The notes under the pieces are model-generated. The model saw only the letters and a list, made by a program, of their open reading frames with translations. It was not told where the DNA came from and made no database searches. Shown piece after piece: positions 34,407-48,557 of a stretch of DNA of 64,000 nucleotides. A program made the position numbers and the translations under genes. The DNA comes from Cobetia sp. cqz5-12 (GTDB taxonomy: Bacteria; Pseudomonadota; Gammaproteobacteria; Pseudomonadales; Halomonadaceae), in the NCBI RefSeq assembly GCF_016495405.1, contig NZ_CP044522.1:3829638-3893637 (forward strand), in the 5' to 3' direction. The first letter of the stretch is position 1. Every line of letters starts with the position of its first letter.

Positions 34407-37234
34407 GCCACGACCCCATTGCCACGATCAGCGTGATGAACACGGAAGGCATCAGCTGCCAGGGATGTGTCAGCCGAATCCGCAAGGCCTTGCTGGCACA
34501 GGATGATCAGGCCGAACTGGTCGGCGCCCCCCAAGCCCAGCTGCTGCTGATGCATACGCGCCTGGATGAGGAAGGGGTGGCGAAGGTGGCACAGGACAGC
34601 GGCTATCCGCTCACCCCGGCAGCACCGGCCACCCCTGCGAACCTCGAGATCAACGTCTACGGCATGCACTGCCAGAAATGCGTCGCCAAGCTGCGCAATG
34701 CCATTCAGCACTGGGATTCGTCCGCGACCGTCAGCGGTACGCCGGCAGACAACGTCCTGCAGGTCTCCAGCTGGCTGCCGGAAGCCTTGCTTGAACGTCT
34801 TGTCGTCGAGGCGGGCTATGCATTGGAACCTCCTGCCGAGGGCGACACATCAGCGGAGCTCACTGAGTCCGACGACACCACGGAGGATCACGCAACGGCG
34901 GCTCCATCGGCAGCAGAACCCTCTCCGGCCAGCCCGACGGATAGCGGAAGTCTGGAGCTATCGTTGTCCGGCATTACCTGTGCCAGCTGTGTCGCCACCA
35001 TTCAGAAGACACTGGATGGCCTGGATGGCGTGGAACATGCCGAGGTCAACTTCGCTTCGCGCACGGCACAGGTCAAAAGCCAGCTTGCGACCACCGAGAT
35101 CATCGCGGCCATCGAAGGCGTGGGGTATGGGGCAAGCGTAGTGAAAGACCCGGGCGCCAATGACGCGCAACAGCAGGAAGAGGCTGACCAGGAATATCGC
35201 TCTCGCATCCGTGACAGCGTGCTGTCACTGGGCATCGGTATCCCGCTGATGATCAGCATGTTCTTCCATCATCCCGGCTTCGAGGGGCTCGAACGCGGAG
35301 TGTGGCTCGCCATCGGCATGGCCGTGCTGGGAGTCCTGGCCACGGCAGGACGCAGCTTCTTCACTAGCGCCTGGAAGGCCTTCACGCATCACCAGGCCAA
35401 CATGGACACGCTGGTGGCACTCGGTACCGGGGCGGCATGGCTCTATTCCATGGGCGTGCTGATCTTCCCCGAGACCGTGCCGCAGGCGGCGCGAGGCCTC
35501 TACTTCGAAGCCTCGACCATGATCATCGGCCTGATCAGTCTTGGTCAGGCGCTGGAAGTTCGCGCTCGCGGCCGTACTCAGCAGGCACTGCGTGCGCTGC
35601 TGGATCTGCAGACCCGTACCGCTCGGGTCATTCGCGAGGGCGAAGAGCGCGAGATCGATATCAATGAGGTCCGCAGCGGGGACCACGTGCGCATTCGCCC
35701 CGGTGAGCGCATCCCGGTGGATGGCAAGGTCACCGAGGGTCAGAGCCACATCGATGAATCGATGCTCAGCGGGGAGCCGTTGCCCGTGTCACGCGGTATC
35801 GGCGACGAGGTAGCGGCCGGCACGCTCAATACGCGTGGCAGTCTGGTCTTCGAGGTCGAGCGCATCGGCAGCGAGACACGACTGGGCCGCATCATCAGTC
35901 AGGTGCGTCAGGCACAGAATTCGCGCCCCCCGATCGGACGGCTGGCCGATACCATCTCCGGCGTATTCGTGCCCAGCGTGATGATCATCGCCATCGTCGC
36001 GGCGCTTCTCTGGTTCAACTTCGGGCCGGCGCCGACTGGCGTGCATATGCTGGTGGTCGCGACGGCGGTACTCGTCATCGCCTGCCCCTGTGCACTGGGT
36101 CTGGCGACGCCCATCTCGACCATGATCGGGGTCGGCAAGGCGGCAGAGCATGGTGTGCTGGTGCGCAGCGGTGAGGCATTGCAGACCGCCAGTCGCTTGA
36201 CCGCACTGGTGGTCGACAAGACCGGCACCCTGACGCGCGGCAAGCCGGAAGTCACTGAAACGCATCTGGCCGCGGGGGAACGCGAGCAGGACATCCTGGA
36301 TGCCGCCCATGCACTGGAGCGTGGCTCCGAGCACCCGCTGGCCGCGGCACTGCTGGCACATATCGAAGCCAGACGTCCCGAAGCCTCGCGCAGCAAGGCC
36401 TTCCATGACTACCAGACCATCAGCGGGCGCGGTATTCAGGCCCAGGACGATACAGGCCGCACATGGCGCATGGGCAACGCTGCCATGCTCGAGGATGCAG
36501 AGATCAGCCTTGCGCCTTTGAAGGATCAGATCACCTCCCTGGAGGACAATGCATGCACCTTGATCCTGATGGCACGTGACGCTGAATTGATCGCTGTCTT
36601 CGGGCTGTCAGACCCGCTGCGTGACGATAGCCGAGATGTCATCGCTCGCCTGCATGCCGTCGGTCTCAAGGTGATCATGCTGACCGGTGACAATCAGCAC
36701 ACGGCCGCTGCCGTGGCCCGCGAGACCGGGATCGACGACTATCGCGCCGGCGTCTCACCGGACGACAAGCACGATGAGATCGCCCGCCTGCAGCAGGAAG
36801 GCCATGTGGTGGGAATGGTCGGCGACGGCATCAATGATGCGCCGGCGCTGGCACTGGCCGATGTCGGCTTCGCGATGGGCGAAGGCACCGATGTCGCCAT
36901 CGAGACCGCCGGTATCACGCTGATGCAGCCGTCGCTGGGCGGGGTCGCGGACGCGATCGCCATCAGTCAGGCCACGCTGCGCAACATCAAGCAGAACCTG
37001 GTGGGCGCCTTCGGCTACAACCTGATCGGCATTCCGATTGCGGCAGGCATTCTCTATCCCTTCACCGGCATGCTGTTGTCGCCGGTGATCGCCGGGCTGG
37101 CCATGTCACTGTCTTCCGTGACGGTCGTGACGAACGCCAACCGCCTGCGGGGGTTCACTCCCTCGGGGGCAGCTCGGTCACATACGGACAGCACAGGAAA
37201 TTCTTCCACCATGCCACAAGGAGAGTCAGCATGA
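34403..37234 (+). CDS. copA: Heavy-metal P1B-type ATPase, CopA-like Cu(I) exporter
   Basis: 943-residue metal-pumping ATPase of the inner membrane. Three N-terminal heavy-metal-associated domains carry CxxC at C19/C22 (SCQGC), C91/C94 (HCQKC) and C194/C197 (TCASC). An acidic Ala/Pro/Asp linker (about 145-183) separates the second and third. The core has ACPCALG (CPC 562-564), phosphorylation site DKTGT (Asp606), [13 protein letters not shown] and [11 protein letters not shown]-terminal TM helices read [11 protein letters not shown] and [16 protein letters not shown], the Cu(I) (P1B-1) signature. It overlaps the MerR gene at its start and a small peptide gene at its stop. Confidence 0.95.
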   Translation: MSHDPIATISVMNTEGISCQGCVSRIRKALLAQDDQAELVGAPQAQLLLMHTRLDEEGVAKVAQDSGYPLTPAAPATPANLEINVYGMHCQKCVAKLRNAIQHWDSSATVSGTPADNVLQVSSWLPEALLERLVVEAGYALEPPAEGDTSAELTESDDTTEDHATAAPSAAEPSPASPTDSGSLELSLSGITCASCVATIQKTLDGLDGVEHAEVNFASRTAQVKSQLATTEIIAAIEGVGYGASVVKDPGANDAQQQEEADQEYRSRIRDSVLSLGIGIPLMISMFFHHPGFEGLERGVWLAIGMAVLGVLATAGRSFFTSAWKAFTHHQANMDTLVALGTGAAWLYSMGVLIFPETVPQAARGLYFEASTMIIGLISLGQALEVRARGRTQQALRALLDLQTRTARVIREGEEREIDINEVRSGDHVRIRPGERIPVDGKVTEGQSHIDESMLSGEPLPVSRGIGDEVAAGTLNTRGSLVFEVERIGSETRLGRIISQVRQAQNSRPPIGRLADTISGVFVPSVMIIAIVAALLWFNFGPAPTGVHMLVVATAVLVIACPCALGLATPISTMIGVGKAAEHGVLVRSGEALQTASRLTALVVDKTGTLTRGKPEVTETHLAAGEREQDILDAAHALERGSEHPLAAALLAHIEARRPEASRSKAFHDYQTISGRGIQAQDDTGRTWRMGNAAMLEDAEISLAPLKDQITSLEDNACTLILMARDAELIAVFGLSDPLRDDSRDVIARLHAVGLKVIMLTGDNQHTAAAVARETGIDDYRAGVSPDDKHDEIARLQQEGHVVGMVGDGINDAPALALADVGFAMGEGTDVAIETAGITLMQPSLGGVADAIAISQATLRNIKQNLVGAFGYNLIGIPIAAGILYPFTGMLLSPVIAGLAMSLSSVTVVTNANRLRGFTPSGAARSHTDSTGNSSTMPQGESA

Positions 37235-37311
37235 TCTGCATACTCGTCAATCTGATAGGGCTTGGCCTGATCGCTGCCATCGTCTGGTGGTTCTGGCTGG
37301 CCAAGTCATGA
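37231..37311 (+). CDS. 26-residue single-pass membrane peptide coupled to copA
   Basis: The ATG overlaps the copA stop (ATGA) and a strong GGAGAG site lies 5-10 nt before it, so translation is likely coupled. The peptide [20 protein letters not shown] continues FWLAKS and is almost entirely one TM helix with a WWFW aromatic belt. From memory, membrane-anchored cupredoxin-domain proteins encoded near Cu(I) ATPases start in a very similar way; here the stop follows directly after the anchor. It may be a stand-alone small protein or a truncated cupredoxin. A terminator follows 58 bp later. Confidence 0.7.
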   Translation: MICILVNLIGLGLIAAIVWWFWLAKS

Positions 37312-37368
37312 ACCACAGCTCTACCATTGATCCGTAGCGCCTTCATTTGATCAGTGAAGGCAACTCTA

Positions 37369-37401
37369 GACGCCCTGCCACACACTGTGTGGCAGGGCGT
37401 C
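37369..37401 (+). terminator. Terminator of the metal-efflux operon
   Basis: 15-bp perfect inverted repeat GACGCCCTGCCACAC / GTGTGGCAGGGCGTC with a 3-nt loop, followed by TTC. It closes the merR-copA-peptide operon. Confidence 0.85.
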
Positions 37402-37875
37402 TTCATGTCAGCCTCTAGCGGGTCCGATGTGTCTGCCAAAATCCTGTCGCTCTCCCGGGACAGCGCCATGCAACAGCGACCGTTGCCTCGCAAGACGGGA
37501 CACTCTCACACCTCCAGAGGGTGTGGACAACTTGTCTTCCTGGTTGGTGCCCACCTATCCACACCCGCTCTCCCAGCGGTTCTGCATATCGTTGCGTCAC
37601 TACCTCGGCAAAGCGTCTTCCCGCTTTACCTTACTCTGCCCACCTCGATGTCCAACGCAGACCGCCCCTGCAGCAAAGCTACAGGGGCGGTTCGGGATAG
37701 TTCGGGATAAGCGCCCGACGAGCTTTTCATGACGGTCGTGGGGCGGCCGTCCGCGACTCTTACAGGGAGAAACACCGTCCAGGCAGAGCTATCTCCTATC
37801 TCTCCCCTCTCACGCAATGCGTGCACCTCTCCGAGCACCACTTTTCCTGTGCGCAACTTTTCTCACCACAAAGAG
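37402..37875. other. Non-coding stretch with partial duplicate of the rrn 3' end
   Basis: No gene. The stretch holds a second copy of the rrn terminator hairpin (37661-37691) and, beyond it, sequences resembling the 3' part of the 5S gene: a segment at 37756-37776 matches 37934-37954 at 18 of 21 positions, and AAGCGCCCGACGA (37699-37711) resembles AAGTGCCTGACGA (37915-37927). The middle of the 5S gene is not recognisable. This looks like a decayed tandem duplicate of 5S plus terminator. Confidence 0.6.
37661..37691 (-). repeat. Duplicate copy of the rrn terminator hairpin
   Basis: Arms ACCGCCCCTG and CAGGGGCGGT with an 11-nt loop, nearly identical to the functional copy at 37876-37908. It could act as a back-up terminator on the minus strand, though no T-run follows. 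Confidence 0.7.
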
Positions 37876-37908
37876 AACCGCCCCTGCAGCAAGGCTGCAG
37901 GGGCGGTT
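37876..37908 (-). terminator. rrn operon terminator
   Basis: 14-bp perfect inverted repeat AACCGCCCCTGCAG / CTGCAGGGGCGGTT with a 5-nt loop, 10 bp past the 5S 3' end; on the minus strand it runs into the T-rich TTCTCTTTG. Confidence 0.9.
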
Positions 37909-37917
37909 CGGTATAAG

Positions 37918-38036
37918 TGCCTGACGATGACCTACTCTCACATGGAGAAACTCCACACTACCATCGGCGCTAAGCGGTTTCACTTCCGAGTTCGGCATGG
38001 GATCGGGTGGTTCACGCTCGCTATGGTCGTCAGGCG
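37918..38036 (-). rRNA. rrf: 5S ribosomal RNA
   Basis: About 119 nt. The minus strand reads GCCTGACGACCATAGCG...CCCATGCCGAACTCGGAAGTG...GGTCATCGTCAGGC, the standard 5S layout with complementary 5' and 3' ends. Ends are approximate within two bases. Confidence 0.96.
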
Positions 38037-38173
38037 AAACGGTGGCATCTTGCGATGCCTGAGTCTCGAGGTTTGTGGCCTCGCGACTCGCAATATGAAT
38101 CATGCTGACCGATATGTCTCGATCCTGTCGCAATCCCGGCGGTTTGCCTGCGCAAACCCCTTGGGTGTTATAT

Positions 38174-41057
<2,884 letters not shown>

Positions 41058-41166
41058 ATATAACCCCAAGGGGTCTGTCAAGGATTACGATTTTGTCGGA
41101 CCTCTCCGACATATCGTTTGATGGAGATGTGCTTGGCGCACATTCCATCGTCAGCATGATTCACAT

Positions 41167-41180
41167 TGTTAAAGAGCGGC
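41167..41180 (-). promoter_or_regulatory. Spacer boxA antitermination site before 23S
   Basis: Minus-strand GCTCTTTAACAAT, the boxA consensus recognised by NusB-S10 in rrn antitermination, in the tRNA-Ala to 23S spacer. Confidence 0.8.
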
Positions 41181-41288
41181 TGTTCAGAGAACAGTGAGAA
41201 GTCACACAACCTTCTCGAGGAAGGCGATATGCTTGTCACTGTGAACTGTCAGCGTTATCAGGTAGTAGAAGCTTGAACCGGAACTTGA

Positions 41289-41364
41289 TGGTGGAGCCAA
41301 GCGGGATCGAACCGCTGACCTCCTGCGTGCAAGGCAGGCGCTCTCCCAGCTGAGCTATGGCCCC
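41289..41364 (-). tRNA. alaT: tRNA-Ala (UGC)
   Basis: 76 nt on the minus strand, from GGGGCCATAGCTCAGCTGGG to the encoded CCA end. The anticodon loop CTTGCAC gives UGC; the T-arm reads GGTTCGATCCC. Standard rrn spacer tRNA. Confidence 0.98.
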
Positions 41365-41403
41365 AAAGTCGGCAAAACCGTGTCGACAAAAGCACGAAGC
41401 TTT

Positions 41404-41480
<77 letters not shown>

Positions 41481-41504
41481 GACACTACTACTCGATAAAC
41501 TAAC

Positions 41505-41536
41505 TTGATCAGGTAATTCGTTGTGAGCACTTGCCG
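41505..41536 (-). repeat. 16S processing stem, 3' arm
   Basis: TTGATCAGGTAATTCG...TGCCG on the plus strand; it is the reverse complement, with one indel and one mismatch over 31-32 bases, of 43195-43225 in the leader. In the precursor RNA the two arms pair around 16S and form the RNase III target. Confidence 0.85.
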
Positions 41537-41556
41537 CGAGCGATAGACAGTGTCGA

Positions 41557-43097
<1,541 letters not shown>

Positions 43098-43194
43098 AAA
43101 GCTTGATAGTCTGTTAAGCAGACCAAACTTGGTTCAGAGTCAAACTTCTCGTGAGAGGCTTGCTCCGATATTTGGTGACCTTGTCACCACTCAT

Positions 43195-43225
43195 CGGCAA
43201 GCGCTCACACGAATTACCTGATCAA
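43195..43225 (-). repeat. 16S processing stem, 5' arm
   Basis: Leader segment that pairs with 41505-41536 in the primary rrn transcript. Confidence 0.85.
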
Positions 43226-43227
43226 AT

Positions 43228-43239
43228 TTTTAAAGAGCG
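43228..43239 (-). promoter_or_regulatory. Leader boxA antitermination site before 16S
   Basis: Minus-strand CGCTCTTTAAAA, close to the boxA consensus and to the spacer copy at 41167-41180, placed between rrn P2 and 16S. Confidence 0.75.
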
Positions 43240-43261
43240 TCGCTGTTAAGCGAGGAGGCAT

Positions 43262-43289
43262 ATTATACCCGGAACGCTTGAGAAGTCAA
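43262..43289 (-). promoter_or_regulatory. rrn promoter P2
   Basis: Minus-strand TTGACT (43289-43284), 16-nt spacer, perfect TATAAT (43267-43262). Strong sigma-70 promoter about 165 bp before 16S. Confidence 0.9.
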
Positions 43290-43380
43290 GCACTTGATGA
43301 TGAGTCAATCGACTGCCTCTAAGCATCATCAAGCGGTGAGGAGCGTTGCTCGATCACCTGTTCCGTAAGGAGTGCGGCGT

Positions 43381-43408
43381 ATTCTAGCGAATCGCCCGGG
43401 ATTGTCAA
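43381..43408 (-). promoter_or_regulatory. rrn promoter P1
   Basis: Minus-strand perfect TTGACA (43408-43403), 16-nt spacer, TAGAAT (43386-43381). A GC-rich stretch follows the -10 box, as in stringently controlled rrn promoters. The 481-bp stretch between 16S and recJ otherwise holds only this leader; I see no gene in it. Confidence 0.85.
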
Positions 43409-43578
43409 TCGATGATGTCGAAGCGAGCTTCAAGAAACATCAAGTAAAACAACCACCTGCAAACCTCTTTCACCGCTGGTAACGCCATGCGTCCCCGGCA
43501 GCGGATGCGTACTTTACGCAGGAATCGGTTTGATGGCAAGGGCTTTTTAGCCAGACATCCCTGTCAATTCAAACAAGC

Positions 43579-45429
43579 TCATGCAGGCACTGCGTGCTCC
43601 AGCATCAACTGCAGTGACTCTCTCCCCCGCCAGCGATTGCGTGACAGCTTGTAGGCACACTCCAGAGAGGCCCCCACGCCGAATGCCGGTGATTCTCCCG
43701 GCGACAGCGCACGGAACCAGATCGCCTTGAGGCGCGTACGCCCGAGCGAGAGTTCCAATGACAAGTGCGTGCCATCGGCGCCTACCGGCCTGAGACTCTC
43801 GACCAGGAAGCTGCCCTCGAAGAGAGGCGACTCAAACTCACGCCCGAAGGGCGCCAGACGCTCGAGCTCATCCAGCGTCTCCAGACTCAACTGCCCTTCC
43901 ACCAACTCACCATCACTGAGAATCAAGGGATTGAGCGCCCTCTCCCCCAACTGCTCCGCGGCTGCCTGTTGCAGGGCACGAGTGAAGTTATCCTTTTCCG
44001 CCAGCGGCAAGCCCACCCCGGCGGCGCCGCGATGCCCACCGAAGCGCGGCAGACACTGCGGCGCGAGATCATGGGCGCGCTGCAGCGCATCCCGCAGGTG
44101 CAATCCTTCGATGGAGCGCCCGGAGCCCGTCAACATGCCGGGCACCGCGGCTGGTGTCAGCACGATGGTCGGTCGCCCGAACTGCTGCACAAGACGCGAA
44201 GCGACGATGCCCTGCACCCCGGGATGACCATCCTCCAGGTGGACCACGATCACCTGGTGCCCTTCCCGCAAGGAGGTGAGGGCCAGGGCACGTGCCGACT
44301 CCACCATCTCGGCTTCGATCGCCTTGCGTGACTGGTTGTCCTGATCGAGCACTTCCAGTGCACGCTGCGCCGCGTCGTCTTCACGCGCCAGCATGAAATG
44401 CAGCGCGGCGTAGGGATCATCCAGACGCGAGCGGGCGTTGATGCGCGGCCCCATCTGGAAGGCCAGCGTCTCGGCATTGAAGGGCACACTATCCGCCCCG
44501 AGCCGCTCTGCCATCGCGCGCCAGCAGGGCTCCTGCATGCGGTTGATCAACGTAAGGCCCAGATTGACCACCGCGCGGTTGATCGCACTTCCTCCCAGTG
44601 ACACACAGTCCGCCACCGTTCCCAGCGCCACATAGGACAGCCACGGCGACAACTTGGGTGCGTCGCTCGGCAACCTACCCTGTTCAATCAAGATGTTGCG
44701 CGTCAAGGACATGGTCAGCCAGGCGACCATGCAACCGGCAATGGTCGCGTCGGGGTAGGCGCAGTCGTCTCGCGTCGGATTGACGGTCGCGTAGGCGGAA
44801 GCCGGCGGCCCTTCCTGAGGCAACGCGTGGTGATCCGTCACCACGACCTCTATCCCCGCCTCCTTGAGCAACGCCAGACGCGCCTCATCACTGGAGCCGC
44901 AATCCGCGGTCACGATCAATGACGGGCGCGGCGAGAGCGTCATGATGCGTTCAACCAATGGCAGACTGATGCCATAGCCATCATGGATGCGATGGCCGAT
45001 CAGACTGTGCACGCGGTCGTAGGGCACATCGAACAGCTCGGTCAGCGTGCGTAGCATCACCACATGCGAGGTGATGCCATCCACGTCATAGTCGGTGAGG
45101 ATGCCGATATGCTCCCCCTCGACAACGGCGCTCGCGATGCGCTCTGCCGCACGCCGGCCATCGGCCAGCCGTTCGGGATGCTCGATATGCCGGAGCGCCG
45201 GCGTGACCAGCGCCTCCAGAGGGGCCTTGCAGCTCTCCAGCGTCAGGCGCCCTGCCAGTACACGTGCCTGCAATTCGCTGAGCCCGGTCGCGATGCCCTG
45301 CTGATAGAGATGCTCGTCACGCGCGCGCGGCTGAATGACCCGCGCAATGCTGGCCGCAAGCGTGCGCTCGTCCGGACGACTCATGGGGTCTTGCGAGAAT
45401 GGGGGCGACACGGGGGAAGTGACAGACAT
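43579..45429 (-). CDS. recJ: Single-stranded-DNA-specific 5'-3' exonuclease RecJ
   Basis: DHH-family exonuclease of recombination and mismatch repair, Mn2+ or Mg2+ dependent. The 616-residue protein shows LTDYDVDGITS (motif I), VTADCGSSD, VVTDHHALP (DHH motif), QMGPRINARSRLDD and the DHHA1 signature RFGGHRGAAGVGL, then an OB-fold C-terminus. The start at 45429 (MSVTSPVSPPF) is supported by AGGAG 8-12 nt upstream; the open frame extends 28 codons further. Upstream of it on the same strand come thrC and hom, as in Pseudomonas-like genomes. Confidence 0.95.
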   Translation of the reverse strand: MSVTSPVSPPFSQDPMSRPDERTLAASIARVIQPRARDEHLYQQGIATGLSELQARVLAGRLTLESCKAPLEALVTPALRHIEHPERLADGRRAAERIASAVVEGEHIGILTDYDVDGITSHVVMLRTLTELFDVPYDRVHSLIGHRIHDGYGISLPLVERIMTLSPRPSLIVTADCGSSDEARLALLKEAGIEVVVTDHHALPQEGPPASAYATVNPTRDDCAYPDATIAGCMVAWLTMSLTRNILIEQGRLPSDAPKLSPWLSYVALGTVADCVSLGGSAINRAVVNLGLTLINRMQEPCWRAMAERLGADSVPFNAETLAFQMGPRINARSRLDDPYAALHFMLAREDDAAQRALEVLDQDNQSRKAIEAEMVESARALALTSLREGHQVIVVHLEDGHPGVQGIVASRLVQQFGRPTIVLTPAAVPGMLTGSGRSIEGLHLRDALQRAHDLAPQCLPRFGGHRGAAGVGLPLAEKDNFTRALQQAAAEQLGERALNPLILSDGELVEGQLSLETLDELERLAPFGREFESPLFEGSFLVESLRPVGADGTHLSLELSLGRTRLKAIWFRALSPGESPAFGVGASLECAYKLSRNRWRGRESLQLMLEHAVPA

Positions 45430-45543
45430 GAAGAGCTCCTGACAAACGACATGGCCGTCATCTCGGCAGCGGACTGCAGACATGACGGCCATGAAAAGAT
45501 GACTGCCGATCACCCCGAGCGGGCCAACCGGCAGTTATTGCAA

Positions 45544-46935
45544 TCACCCGCGGCGATTCTCGCGCACGAAGTCCTGCACTGCCGCCAATTCTGCCGGCAG
45601 TACGCTGTAACGCTCCTCGCGCTCCAGCAGGTCATGCAGATGCGGCGGAAGATCGACACCAGCAAAGCCGGCTCGCGCCACCGCTTCCGCGAACTTGGCC
45701 GGATGCGCCGTCGCCAACGTGATCATCGGCGTCGCGCTATCGGTACGGCAGACCTCTGCCGCGCGATAGCCAGTTGCCGTATGCGGATCGAGAATCTCGC
45801 CGGTGCGATGGTGCGCCTCACGGATGACCTCGAGGATCGTCTCATCATCGACACTGTGGCTGGAGAACAGCTCACGCAGCCTGGCCAGCGGGGCATCCGC
45901 CAGCGCTGCCGGTTCACGCGAGAAGTGCTCGAGCAGCTCACGGATCGCCTGACCATCGCGGCCATAGGCCTCAAACAGCAGACGTTCGAAGTTGGAGGAC
46001 ACCACGATATCCATCGACGGTGCCAGCGTCGCCTTCAGCTCCTGACGCGAGAAGTCATTGGAGGAGATGGTGCGATGCAGGATGTCGTTGGCGTTGGTGG
46101 CGATCACCAGCTGGCGCACCGGCAGCCCCATGCGTGAGGCCAGATAACCGGCAAAGATGTTGCCGAAGTTGGCCGACGGCACCGTGAAGCTGACCTGACG
46201 CGCCGGGGCGCCCAGCGCCACACCGGCGGCCACGTAGTAGACGGTCTGGGCCATGATACGCGCCCAGTTGATCGAGTTGACCGCGACCAGACGCGTGCCG
46301 TTCAGGAAGTCCTGGTCGGCGAAGCTGGCCTTCACCATCGCCTGAGCATCGTCGAAGTTGCCTTCGATGGCGATGTTGAAGACGTTGGGTGCCAGCACGG
46401 AGGTCATCTGGCGGCGCTGCACTTCGGAGACACGGTTGTGCGGATGCAGAATGAAGATATCCACATGATCGCAGGCACGGCAGCCTTCGATGGCGGCGGA
46501 ACCGGTATCACCGGAAGTCGCGCCCATGATCACCGCGCGCTCGCCGCGCTTGGCGAGGAAGTGATCCAGCAGGCGACCCAGCAGCTGCAGCGCGACATCC
46601 TTGAAGGCCAGTGTCGGGCCGTGGAACAGCTCCAGCAGGTAATGGTTGCTGTCGAGCTGATTGAGCGGCACGACGGCATCGTGACTGAAGGTCGCGTAGG
46701 TCTCGCGCACGATGTCACGGAAGGTCTCGTCATCGATGGCGCCATCGACGAAGGGCTTCATGACACGGAAGGCGATTTCCGCGTAGGACTCACCGGCCAT
46801 CGCCGTCAGTTCGTCGGCGCTGAACTGCGGCAGGGTTTCCGGCACGTACAGGCCACCATCGCTGGCAAGCCCCGTGAGAACCACATCTTCAAAACCGAGC
46901 GCCGGCGCCTGGCCGCGCGTGGAGATATAACGCAT
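45544..46935 (-). CDS. thrC: Threonine synthase
   Basis: PLP enzyme that converts O-phosphohomoserine to threonine, the last step of the pathway. The 463-residue protein begins MRYISTRGQAPALGFEDVVL, has the PLP-lysine motif HGPTLAFKDVALQLLG and phosphate loop GATSGDTGSAAIEG. The open frame reaches nine codons further upstream, but homologues begin at MRYISTRG. It lies 115 bp downstream of hom, so the two are likely cotranscribed. Confidence 0.97.
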   Translation of the reverse strand: MRYISTRGQAPALGFEDVVLTGLASDGGLYVPETLPQFSADELTAMAGESYAEIAFRVMKPFVDGAIDDETFRDIVRETYATFSHDAVVPLNQLDSNHYLLELFHGPTLAFKDVALQLLGRLLDHFLAKRGERAVIMGATSGDTGSAAIEGCRACDHVDIFILHPHNRVSEVQRRQMTSVLAPNVFNIAIEGNFDDAQAMVKASFADQDFLNGTRLVAVNSINWARIMAQTVYYVAAGVALGAPARQVSFTVPSANFGNIFAGYLASRMGLPVRQLVIATNANDILHRTISSNDFSRQELKATLAPSMDIVVSSNFERLLFEAYGRDGQAIRELLEHFSREPAALADAPLARLRELFSSHSVDDETILEVIREAHHRTGEILDPHTATGYRAAEVCRTDSATPMITLATAHPAKFAEAVARAGFAGVDLPPHLHDLLEREERYSVLPAELAAVQDFVRENRRG

Positions 46936-47050
46936 GTCGTGTCTTCCCGTGGCTCTTGCCACCGTTATGATTCTTGCTCTTCCGGCCTGCGCCGGCTGCC
47001 CAGCGGGGCAGTGCCATCACCGTCGATAGCCCCGCCCCGTTTGCCCGCGA

Positions 47051-48367
47051 TCAGGCGTTGTCGTCGAGATCCTCGACACGAATGCGCACCACGGAACCGG
47101 CGACATCCACCAGCGCTTCCAGCTGACGAATCGCTTCGTTCATGTGCAGTTCGCGCGCACGGTGCGTGAGCAGAATGATCGGCACCAGCTCCCCTTCGGT
47201 GGCTTCCTTCTGGATGATCGCCTCGATGGAGATGCCCTGCTCGGAGAGGATCGACGCGACACGCGCCAGCACGCCCGGGCGGTCCACTGCGTGCAGACGC
47301 AGATAGCAGGCCGTCTCGATCTCTTCCATCGGCAGGATCGGCAGGGTGTCGCCGTGCTGATTGATCTCGGCGAAGGCCAGATACGGCACGCGGTAGCGGT
47401 GGTCGGTGGCGATATCGCGCGCCACGTCGAGCAGGTCCGCGACCACGGCAGAGGCCGTCGGCTCGGCACCGGCGCCGGCACCGTAGTAAAGAGTCGGACC
47501 GACAGCGTCGCCCATCACCTCGATGGCATTCTTGACGCCATGCACGTTGGCCAGCAGACGCTCCTTGGGAATCAGCGTCGGATGCACGCGCAGCTCGAGG
47601 CCCTTGGCCGTGGCGCGAGTGATGCCCAGATGCTTGATGATGTAACCCAGGTTATCGGCCTGCTCGATGTCCTCGGCCGTGATGCGCGAGATGCCTTCGG
47701 TGTAGGCCTTGTCGAACTGCAGCGGCACGCCGAAGGCGATCGAGGCCAGGATGGTCAACTTGTGCGCGGCATCGATGCCTTCGACATCGAAGGTCGGATC
47801 GGCTTCGGCATAGCCCAGCGCCTGTGCCTCGGCCAGCACGTCCTCGAAGCTGCGACCTTCATCACGCATCGCGCTGAGGATGAAGTTGCCGGTGCCGTTG
47901 ATGATGCCGGCCAGCCACTGGATACGGTTGGCACCCAGGCCTTCACGCAGCGACTTGATGACGGGAATGCCACCGGCCACTGCGGCCTCGAAGGCCACCA
48001 TCACGCCCTTCTCGGCCGCGGCACGGAAGATCTCGTTGCCGTGGACGGCGATCAGCGCCTTGTTGGCGGTCACGACATGCTTGCCATTGGCGATGGCTTC
48101 CATCACCAGCTGATAGGCGACATCGTAGCCGCCGATCAGCTCGACCAGCACGTCGATCTCGGGATTGCGCGCGACCTCGAAGATGTCATGCGTGCGGCTG
48201 ACGCCGGTGATATCGCAGTCAGGATTGTCGCGTCGTGCGCCGACCTGTTCGACGATGATCGGGCGTCCAGCACGACGCGCAATCTCATCGGCATTGCGAA
48301 TCAGCACGTTATAAGTGCCGCCGCCTACGGTCCCTAGACCACAGATTCCTACTTTCACCGGTTTCAA
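47051..48367 (-). CDS. hom: Homoserine dehydrogenase
   Basis: NAD(P)-dependent reduction of aspartate semialdehyde to homoserine, shared by threonine and methionine synthesis. The 438-residue protein shows the Rossmann motif VGICGLGTVGGGTYNVL, the substrate motif AGIINGTGNFILSAM and a C-terminal ACT domain (about 350-430, VDRPGVLARVASILSEQGIS) consistent with threonine feedback control. The start is a TTG at 48367 with GAGGAAAG about 7 nt upstream; a GTG three codons inside is the alternative. Monofunctional, with no aspartokinase fused. Confidence 0.97.
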   Translation of the reverse strand: MKPVKVGICGLGTVGGGTYNVLIRNADEIARRAGRPIIVEQVGARRDNPDCDITGVSRTHDIFEVARNPEIDVLVELIGGYDVAYQLVMEAIANGKHVVTANKALIAVHGNEIFRAAAEKGVMVAFEAAVAGGIPVIKSLREGLGANRIQWLAGIINGTGNFILSAMRDEGRSFEDVLAEAQALGYAEADPTFDVEGIDAAHKLTILASIAFGVPLQFDKAYTEGISRITAEDIEQADNLGYIIKHLGITRATAKGLELRVHPTLIPKERLLANVHGVKNAIEVMGDAVGPTLYYGAGAGAEPTASAVVADLLDVARDIATDHRYRVPYLAFAEINQHGDTLPILPMEEIETACYLRLHAVDRPGVLARVASILSEQGISIEAIIQKEATEGELVPIILLTHRARELHMNEAIRQLEALVDVAGSVVRIRVEDLDDNA

Positions 48368-48557
48368 CGTCGCTTTCCTCTCTTGTTACGGTATCCAGCC
48401 TTGAGGGCCGCGCCACTGTCAGCGACGGCCTTGCCGATCTCACGTCGGTCTATTATCCAGACATCCTGCACGTACGTCTGTCGTGACCACGGTAGCAAGG
48501 CAGGACGCCCTGTCAACGCGCAGTCTTGTCGCCTGTGGTTCATGTGATTCGTGTGGC

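Noticed and set aside
37312-37368. Remnant of a cupredoxin domain downstream of the 26-codon frame.
   Set aside because: None of the three frames between the stop and the terminator shows cupredoxin-like residues, and there are only 57 bp.
37402-37660. Possible tRNA gene or second small RNA behind the metal operon.
   Set aside because: No cloverleaf, T-arm consensus or CCA end can be drawn.
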